Positions 59,609 through 64,000 of a stretch of DNA of 64,000 nucleotides are shown here, piece after piece. Made by a program: the position numbers and the translations under genes. Where the stretch lies: positions 124,001 to 188,000 of the forward strand of contig NZ_NESH01000001.1 in the NCBI RefSeq assembly GCF_003063355.1. The letters run 5' to 3'. Source of the stretch: Limnohabitans sp. Bal53. Its GTDB lineage: Bacteria > Pseudomonadota > Gammaproteobacteria > Burkholderiales > Burkholderiaceae_C. Each line of letters begins with the position of its first letter. Position 1 is the first letter of the stretch. The notes beneath the pieces are model-generated. The model was not told the origin of the DNA. It ran no database searches and saw nothing but the letters and a program-made list of their open reading frames with translations.

Positions 59609-60193
59609 TTACGTGTATCGGCGCACCAGGCCCACCACGACACCGAAGATCTCCAGCTTGCCATTGGGTCGAATGACGTCAAATTCCGGGTTGGCCGGCA
59701 GCAGGAAAAAGCCCTGCTTGTCGCGGCCGAGAGTCTTGAGGGTGAATTGGTCGTCTACGACGGCGACCACTTGCTCACCCACTTGTGCATCGTGGCGGCG
59801 CTCGACGACGGCCAGGTCGCCGCTGTGAATGCCCGCGTTGATCATGGAATCACCCTTGACCCGGATCAGTACCGTCTGCCCAGGCTCCTGGATCAGGTAG
59901 CGGTCGATGGTCATCTGTTCCACGCCATCGTCCAGGGTGGTCACGGGCATGCCCGCGGGCACGGGTTCGTTGGCCACCACCCGTTCGAAGAACCGCTCGG
60001 TGGGCGCCCAGTCTCCGTCGGGGGTGCGCTCCAGCATCCCGGCGGTCTCCAGACGCTCGAGCACCTTCTTGACCGCCGACTTGGACGCGTAGCCCAGGAT
60101 TTCCATCAGCCGGGCGTAGGACGGCAGCACGCGGTGCTGGGCGTAGTAGCGCTGCAGGGTCGCCAGGTGCTCGTGATCGTGGAGGGCTTTCAT
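59609..60193 (-). CDS. LexA-like S24 repressor
   Basis: A 194-residue repressor. N-terminal winged HTH (LPSYARLMEILGYASKSAVKKVLERLETAGMLER). The autocleavage site is Ala80-Gly81 (EPVPAGMPV), with catalytic Ser116 (VKGDSMINAGIHSGDL) and Lys153 (DDQFTLKTLGRD), so self-cleavage is expected after RecA activation. It probably controls the prophage or the two unknown genes downstream. ATG 60193 is chosen because the longer frame crosses its own operator. Confidence 0.9.
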   Translation of the reverse strand: MKALHDHEHLATLQRYYAQHRVLPSYARLMEILGYASKSAVKKVLERLETAGMLERTPDGDWAPTERFFERVVANEPVPAGMPVTTLDDGVEQMTIDRYLIQEPGQTVLIRVKGDSMINAGIHSGDLAVVERRHDAQVGEQVVAVVDDQFTLKTLGRDKQGFFLLPANPEFDVIRPNGKLEIFGVVVGLVRRYT

Positions 60194-60203
60194 GATGAGC
60201 TTG

Positions 60204-60232
60204 ATTATAGAGAACGATCGTTCGCCATGCAA
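60204..60232 (-). promoter_or_regulatory. promoter and LexA-type operator
   Basis: On the minus strand TTGCAT (60232-60227) and TATAAT (60209-60204) are 17 bp apart. The palindrome GAACGATCGTTC (60212-60223) fills the spacer, matching the GAAC-N4-GTTC consensus of Gram-positive-type and some proteobacterial second LexA proteins. The repressor should thus shut off its own promoter. Confidence 0.8.
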
Positions 60233-60253
60233 GCAACTCTCAAACCCAGCCAT

Positions 60254-60396
60254 GGCGGCGGATGGAACGAAAAAAGTTTGGCGTCTTTTCCGCAGCCTTC
60301 CTCATGCCTCACCAGCCCTCACTGACTTCCTTCTGGTGCAAATGAACGGGAATTCTGAAAATTCACATACACCGTTTGATTCCCGATCCGAGACCA
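60254..60396. other. intergenic region between divergent modules
   Basis: Between the repressor and the DUF2924 module. I see no hairpin, promoter or gene that I can support here. Confidence 0.3.
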
Positions 60397-60609
60397 ATGC
60401 AAATACCAACATTACCGAATCCAGACGCCATGAGCGCCGGAGAGCGCGCGGCCGAAATCACCACCATTCTGGCTGCCTGCCTGCTACGCATAAGCACGGC
60501 CCATAAAGAAAAGCCTGAACAAAAAGCATGTGATAGCGAAGTACGCCTTGGCTTTCTGCCCAACCAGCGCGTTCATACAACCCCGTCTCAACAAGAGGAG
60601 TTGTCATGA
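60397..60609 (+). CDS. small protein upstream of DUF2924
   Basis: A 70-residue protein (ALPNPDAMSAGERAAEITTILAACLLRI-like core, ending EVRLGFLPNQRVHTTPSQQEELS). I recall similar short proteins before DUF2924 genes. Function unknown. The start is uncertain: 60397, 60376 and 60430 are possible. Its 3' end contains leader motif copy D, and its stop overlaps the DUF2924 ATG by 4 bp. Confidence 0.55.
   Translation: MQIPTLPNPDAMSAGERAAEITTILAACLLRISTAHKEKPEQKACDSEVRLGFLPNQRVHTTPSQQEELS
60547..60572 (+). promoter_or_regulatory. dispersed leader motif, copy D
   Basis: CTTGGCTT at 60547 and CAGCGCGT at 60565-60572, 33 nt before the DUF2924 ATG. This copy alone lies inside a clear coding sequence, where it encodes LGFLPNQRVH. 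Confidence 0.6.
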
Positions 60610-61058
60610 ACGACACATCATCATCCGTGGCCAAGCAAGTGGCCTCACTGTCATCGATCCCGCTGCCAGACCTGTGGGCGCTCTGGGATCGCTACTTCAA
60701 GGCCCGTCCGGAAAAGACCAACCGCGTCTACCTGGAGTCCAGGATCGCCTACAAGCTGCAGGAGGAAGCCCTTGGTGGCCTGGATCCTGATACCCGCCGC
60801 CGCCTTGCCAACATCGGTGCCCGGCAGTCAAAGATCCAAACCCGTCGCAAGGGGCCCGACATCACCCTGGCGCCGGGTACCGTCCTGGTTCGTGAATGGG
60901 CCGATCGTGATCACTACGTGAAAGTGACCGCCGAGGGGACTTTCGAATACGAGGGCAAGTATTTCAAGAGCCTGTCGGCGGTAGCACGCCACATTTCTGG
61001 CACATCTTGGTCAGGCCCCCTGTTTTTTGGTCTGCGCCGTCCTGGGGAGGCGTTGTAA
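60606..61058 (+). CDS. DUF2924-domain protein
   Basis: A 150-residue basic protein (LPDLWALWDRYFKARPEKTNRVYLESRIAYKLQEEALGGL, then LAPGTVLVREWADRDHYVKVTAEGTFEYEGKYFKSLSAVARHISGTSWSGPLFFGL), clearly of the DUF2924 family. These genes are nearly always followed by a large serine recombinase. Probably DNA-binding and helps recombination. Its stop overlaps the recombinase start (TAATG). Confidence 0.85.
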   Translation: MNDTSSSVAKQVASLSSIPLPDLWALWDRYFKARPEKTNRVYLESRIAYKLQEEALGGLDPDTRRRLANIGARQSKIQTRRKGPDITLAPGTVLVREWADRDHYVKVTAEGTFEYEGKYFKSLSAVARHISGTSWSGPLFFGLRRPGEAL

Positions 61059-62428
61059 TGAGCGACACCCCGAGCAACAAGGTGCGCCAGCGCTGCGCTG
61101 TGTATTGCCGCGTCTCCACTGACGAGCGGCTGGATCAGGAATTTAACTCCATCGATGCGCAGCGGGAAGCTGGTCATGCGTACATCGCCAGCCAGCGAGC
61201 AGAAGGCTGGATTCCAGTGGCCGACGATTACGACGATCCCGGATTCTCTGGTGGAAATACCGAACGCCCCGGGCTGAAACGCCTAATGGCCGATATCGAG
61301 CGAGGCCTGATTGACATCGTAGTGGTCTACAAGATCGATCGCCTGACACGCAGCCTGGCCGATTTCTCCAAGATGGTCGAGGTGTTCGAACGCAAAAAGG
61401 TGAGCTTTGTCTCCGTCACCCAGCAGTTCAACACCACCACGTCGATGGGCAGGCTGATGCTCAACGTGCTGCTGTCATTTGCCCAGTTCGAACGCGAAGT
61501 CACCGGCGAGCGCATCCGCGACAAGATTGCCGCCAGCAAACGCAAGGGCATGTGGATGGGCGGTGTACCGCCTCTGGGCTATGACGTGGTAAACCGGCAA
61601 CTCATCGTCAATGAAGCGGAAGCCGCCATTGTCCAGAGAATTTTCCAGGAAATGCTGACCAACGGGTCGACAACACAAATTGCAGCCGGCCTGACGGCCG
61701 AAGGCTTCACCACCAAGTCGTGGGTGACTCGCAGTGGCCAAATGCACAACGGCACGCGCATTGACAAGAAGTACCTCTACAAGCTGTTGCGCAACCGGCT
61801 TTATCTGGGTGAAATTTCGCATAAGGGCAGCTGGCATCCCGGTCTGCACACCGCCATCATTGATCACGGCTTGTGGGGACAGGTCCACGAGATCTTGGCC
61901 AGCGATGGACACACGCGATCGGTAAAAACCAAAGTGCGCTCGCGCACAGATGCCCTGCTGCGTGGCTTGCTGTACGCACCCACCGGCGAGCGGATGTACC
62001 CGACCTACGCCAACAAGAAGAATCGCAAGTACCGCTATTACGTCTCGAAATCAGAGGCCAGGTTTGGTGCCGAAAGCAAGACCTACTCGCGCCTGCCTGC
62101 CGACGCAGTCGAGGCCGCCACTGTGGCCCAGATCAAAACCGTGCTCTCAAGCCCGGAATCTGTGACAGGCGTCTGCCAGTTCATCCGAAACAACGGTGCA
62201 GCCGTGCGCGAGGACATGGCGGTGATGGCCATGCGTCAACTGAGCAGTGTCTGGGAGCAACTCTACCCAGCTGAACAGCACCGCATCGTGAATTTGATGA
62301 TCGAGCGTGTGGACATCGTACCCGGTGGCCTGAAAGTTAAATGGCGAGAGCTGGGCTGGCGAGCCTTGATCGAAGAGTTTGCACCGGACAGCATTGGCGC
62401 TGAATTGGTTGAGATGGAGGCAGTATGA
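61058..62428 (+). CDS. large serine recombinase (DUF2924-linked)
   Basis: A 456-residue recombinase. Catalytic domain residues about 11-160 with the nucleophile in VYCRVSTDERLDQ (S20) and IVVVYKIDRLTRSLADF. The Recombinase domain contains PPLGYDVVNRQLIVNEAEAAIVQRIF and YLYKLLRNRLYLGEISHKG. The region that normally carries zinc-ribbon cysteines (LYAPTGERMYPTYANKKNRKYRYYVS) has none. It may be the prophage or island integrase. It overlaps the next gene by 4 bp. Confidence 0.9.
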   Translation: MSDTPSNKVRQRCAVYCRVSTDERLDQEFNSIDAQREAGHAYIASQRAEGWIPVADDYDDPGFSGGNTERPGLKRLMADIERGLIDIVVVYKIDRLTRSLADFSKMVEVFERKKVSFVSVTQQFNTTTSMGRLMLNVLLSFAQFEREVTGERIRDKIAASKRKGMWMGGVPPLGYDVVNRQLIVNEAEAAIVQRIFQEMLTNGSTTQIAAGLTAEGFTTKSWVTRSGQMHNGTRIDKKYLYKLLRNRLYLGEISHKGSWHPGLHTAIIDHGLWGQVHEILASDGHTRSVKTKVRSRTDALLRGLLYAPTGERMYPTYANKKNRKYRYYVSKSEARFGAESKTYSRLPADAVEAATVAQIKTVLSSPESVTGVCQFIRNNGAAVREDMAVMAMRQLSSVWEQLYPAEQHRIVNLMIERVDIVPGGLKVKWRELGWRALIEEFAPDSIGAELVEMEAV

Positions 62429-62799
62429 AATCCAGCGAGCCAACCGACCAGACCACCTTTGTGCCGCTGAATTTGAAGCGACGAGCGGGCAGATTAATCA
62501 CAAACACAGGCGCTCCTGCTCACGACGTCAATATCCTTAACGTCGTCGCTCGTGGGCTCTTTTGGCAGGACCTGCTAGACACCGGCGTGTACGCCAGTGG
62601 GTCCGACATTGCCAAGGTTGAGGGCGTCACACCATCGACGGTGAACCGGCTGGTGCGGATGGGACTGCTGGCCCCTGACCTGATTGAAGAACTGATGGCC
62701 GGCGTTCAGCCCAGAGGTCTGACGGCACATTGGCTGATCCGAAACCGCATCCCCAGCCTCTGGAGCGAGCAGAGAGCACTTTTTGAAAAATTTCGATAG
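62425..62799 (+). CDS. recombinase-associated HTH protein 1
   Basis: A 124-residue protein with a C-terminal ParB-type HTH (GSDIAKVEGVTPSTVNRLVRMGLLAPDLIEELMAGVQP). Encoded directly after the recombinase with a 4-bp overlap. Probably a directionality or regulatory partner; the next gene has a related HTH. Confidence 0.65.
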   Translation: MKSSEPTDQTTFVPLNLKRRAGRLITNTGAPAHDVNILNVVARGLFWQDLLDTGVYASGSDIAKVEGVTPSTVNRLVRMGLLAPDLIEELMAGVQPRGLTAHWLIRNRIPSLWSEQRALFEKFR

Positions 62800-62807
62800 G
62801 AGCGAGC

Positions 62808-63287
62808 ATGGGCAAGAAAGACCTTGGCAAAGTGATCGGGACCCCGGTGACATTTCAGATTCCGAGTCCGGCCGGCGGCGTTCAGATGGAGACCTACATC
62901 CCCTGGACACTCGTAAAACGGGGCGTGCGACGCAAAGTGATCACGCCATTCGACACACACATCGAGTTCATCGACGAGGCGGCTCGAGAACGCCGGCAAC
63001 GTGAACTGGAGCAACCCAGTCCGTTGCTGCGGGCCTTGGGTTTGGCACATCACTGGCAACAGTTACTTGAAGACGGTCGATTCGCCTCGCTGACAGAGAT
63101 TGCTGCAGCCGAGGAAATGAACCTAAGTCAGGCCAGCCGAATTGCCAAGCTGGCCTACCTGGACCCCAAGATCATCCATGCCAGCCTTCGGCCCGACAGC
63201 AAGATGGCTCTGGAGCATTTCATTCGCGGCGGTGGCCTGCCTACCGAATGGACGGCTCAGCATGCGAGGCTGGATCCGTGCCAATAG
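62808..63287 (+). CDS. recombinase-associated HTH protein 2
   Basis: A 159-residue protein. The N-terminal part is beta-rich (VIGTPVTFQIPSPAGGVQMETYIPW). A ParB-type HTH follows (LTEIAAAEEMNLSQASRIAKLAYLDPKIIHASL), similar to that of the preceding protein. A GGAG site precedes the ATG by 8 nt. Function unknown. Confidence 0.65.
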   Translation: MGKKDLGKVIGTPVTFQIPSPAGGVQMETYIPWTLVKRGVRRKVITPFDTHIEFIDEAARERRQRELEQPSPLLRALGLAHHWQQLLEDGRFASLTEIAAAEEMNLSQASRIAKLAYLDPKIIHASLRPDSKMALEHFIRGGGLPTEWTAQHARLDPCQ

Positions 63288-63356
63288 GCGAGGTTTTCAC
63301 AATCGTCACATCGATGCCAACCTCTGCCCCTGGCCACCAAGAGGCAGATTTAGCCA

Positions 63357-63584
63357 TCACAGACCATCGGGCCTATGGCTGGGTTCAGTGAAAGAGCGCT
63401 GTCGAGTTGAGGCTTGGAGAGCCTGTGCCTCGAAAGCCAGGATGTCACTGTCCCGGTATCGAACCTTGCCGCGGAGTTTCATAAAAACCGGTCCAATGCC
63501 CTCATAGCGCCAACGCTCCAGAGTTGATTCACTGACCTGCCAGCGCTTGGCCAGCTCGTTTTGGGAGATGCATTGTCCGTCCAT
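63357..63584 (-). CDS. AlpA/excisionase-like HTH regulator (second copy)
   Basis: A 75-residue HTH protein (ISQNELAKRWQVSESTLERWRYEGIGPVFMKLRGKVRYRDSDILAFEAQAL), closely similar to the one at 56319. It is convergent to the recombinase module and could act in excision. ATG 63584 has a GGA site; starts at 63620 or 63647 would run through the leader motif. Confidence 0.8.
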   Translation of the reverse strand: MDGQCISQNELAKRWQVSESTLERWRYEGIGPVFMKLRGKVRYRDSDILAFEAQALQASTRQRSFTEPSHRPDGL

Positions 63585-63622
63585 TTTGGTGTCCTTCCGC
63601 AGGTGTTGCCAGGTCTCCATGA

Positions 63623-63648
63623 ACGCGCTGTTTGCCATGAAAGCCAAG
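63623..63648 (-). promoter_or_regulatory. dispersed leader motif before the second AlpA-like gene
   Basis: On the minus strand CTTGGCTT starts at 63648 and CAGCGCGT at 63630, 38 nt before the ATG at 63584. Same orientation, phase and distance as the plus-strand copies. Confidence 0.65.
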
Positions 63649-63713
63649 CATGGCTCGCACGATAGTCACCAATTTGTTCTTCGTACAACGCATCGGCTGC
63701 CGCCGACCAAACC

Positions 63714-63965
63714 CTAGTCGTACCCCATCTTCAACTCTTGCGCCTGCGCCGCGAGCTCATCAAGTGCCTGCAGCCGTCGAGGATCAACCCGTTGCCTCTG
63801 CTCGTAAACTTGGGCTCGCTGTTGCAGCGCCAATAGGTGCCCGTCTTGAGTTTCATGCGTAACGGCTGCAGACAACGTACGAATCGTCTCCAGTACATGC
63901 TTGTACTCGGCGTCCGACCGAATTGGCATGACATCTTCGGTGCGATAAACCTTAGCAATACTCAT
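63714..63965 (-). CDS. small protein, possibly HigA-related N-terminal fragment
   Basis: An 83-residue helical protein (VMPIRSDAEYKHVLETIRTLSAAVTHETQDGHLLALQQRAQVYEQRQ). The beginning resembles the leader of HigA-type antitoxins, but no HTH follows and the remainder (PRRLQALDELAAQAQELKMGYD) is a short helix. Function unknown. Confidence 0.5.
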   Translation of the reverse strand: MSIAKVYRTEDVMPIRSDAEYKHVLETIRTLSAAVTHETQDGHLLALQQRAQVYEQRQRVDPRRLQALDELAAQAQELKMGYD

Positions 63966-64000
63966 GGCTCAAGGATGTTGTGCGTGTTCAAGACAACGGT

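Noticed and set aside
16843..63713. attL/attR direct repeats of the prophage
   Set aside because: I looked for a shared core between the left (about 16.8-17.0 kb) and right (about 60.2-63.7 kb) edges; the only similarity is the leader motif, which is inverted relative to plus-strand copies and present elsewhere, so it is not a convincing att pair.

Overview
The window looks like a GC-rich betaproteobacterial chromosome, most likely Burkholderiales (inferred from protein resemblance and base composition, not from a marker gene). It holds a surface-polysaccharide locus next to a large lambda-like prophage and accessory islands. No rRNA, tRNA or CRISPR array was found.

Region 1 (116-11835, all minus strand) is a nonulosonic acid / O-antigen or capsule operon. 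Transcribed right to left it reads: an EPS-type MarR regulator, LegB dehydratase, LegC aminotransferase, a PglD/NeuD-like acetyltransferase, a LegI/NeuB synthase, a LegG/NeuC epimerase, a CBS-nucleotidyltransferase of the PtmE type, a CMP-sugar synthase (LegF/NeuA), a capsule-type glycosyltransferase, a Wzx-like flippase, a CatB-like acetyltransferase and a Wzy-like polymerase. Most junctions overlap by about 4 bp. PtmE points to the GDP-linked legionaminic acid route. An exact ops element (GGCGGTAGCGTG) sits 50 bp ahead of the first gene.

Region 2 (12090-16842, minus) carries two overlapping ParB-like genes without ParA, a large serine recombinase, and an unusual RfaH paralogue with an AlpA/excisionase-type helix-turn-helix on its N-terminus. 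With the ops site, this suggests locally encoded antitermination of the polysaccharide operon.

Region 3 (17014-40270, minus apart from a toxin-antitoxin island) is the late module of a lambda-like siphophage. From right to left: terminase small and large subunits, gpW, portal, S49 protease with nested scaffold, decoration protein, capsid, joining proteins, tail tube, tail chaperones with a canonical -1 frameshift site, tape measure, tail tip genes, tail fibres, and a lysis cassette (holin-like proteins, SAR-type lysozyme, Rz with nested Rz1). A TacA/TacT-like pair plus a third small gene is inserted on the plus strand between the chaperones and the tape measure.

Region 4 (40357-46215, plus) is an island of small genes. 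A complete 'recombinase in trio' (RIT) element, 41944-45349, is inserted close to the 3' end of one of them; the target site can be reconstructed.

Region 5 (46179-56531, minus) is the early/DNA-metabolism module. It has two tandem ParB-DNA methyltransferase fusions, a repeat-rich leader with an attenuator-like terminator, a RuvC-like nuclease, a D5/P4-type primase-helicase, a Cas4-like nuclease, a Sak4-like ATPase and an AlpA-like regulator.

Region 6 (56756-63965) carries an orphan AbiEi/DUF6088-like gene, a LexA-like repressor with a GAAC-N4-GTTC operator inside its own promoter followed by two unrecognised genes, a DUF2924 / serine recombinase / two HTH-protein module, and a second AlpA-like gene.

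The most unusual signal is a phased motif, CTTGGCTT-N10-CAGCGCGT. It occurs in the same orientation 33-49 nt upstream of five accessory genes. A closer copy precedes the HTH-RfaH gene and a degenerate copy overlaps the start of the first serine recombinase. It links regions 2, 4 and 6.
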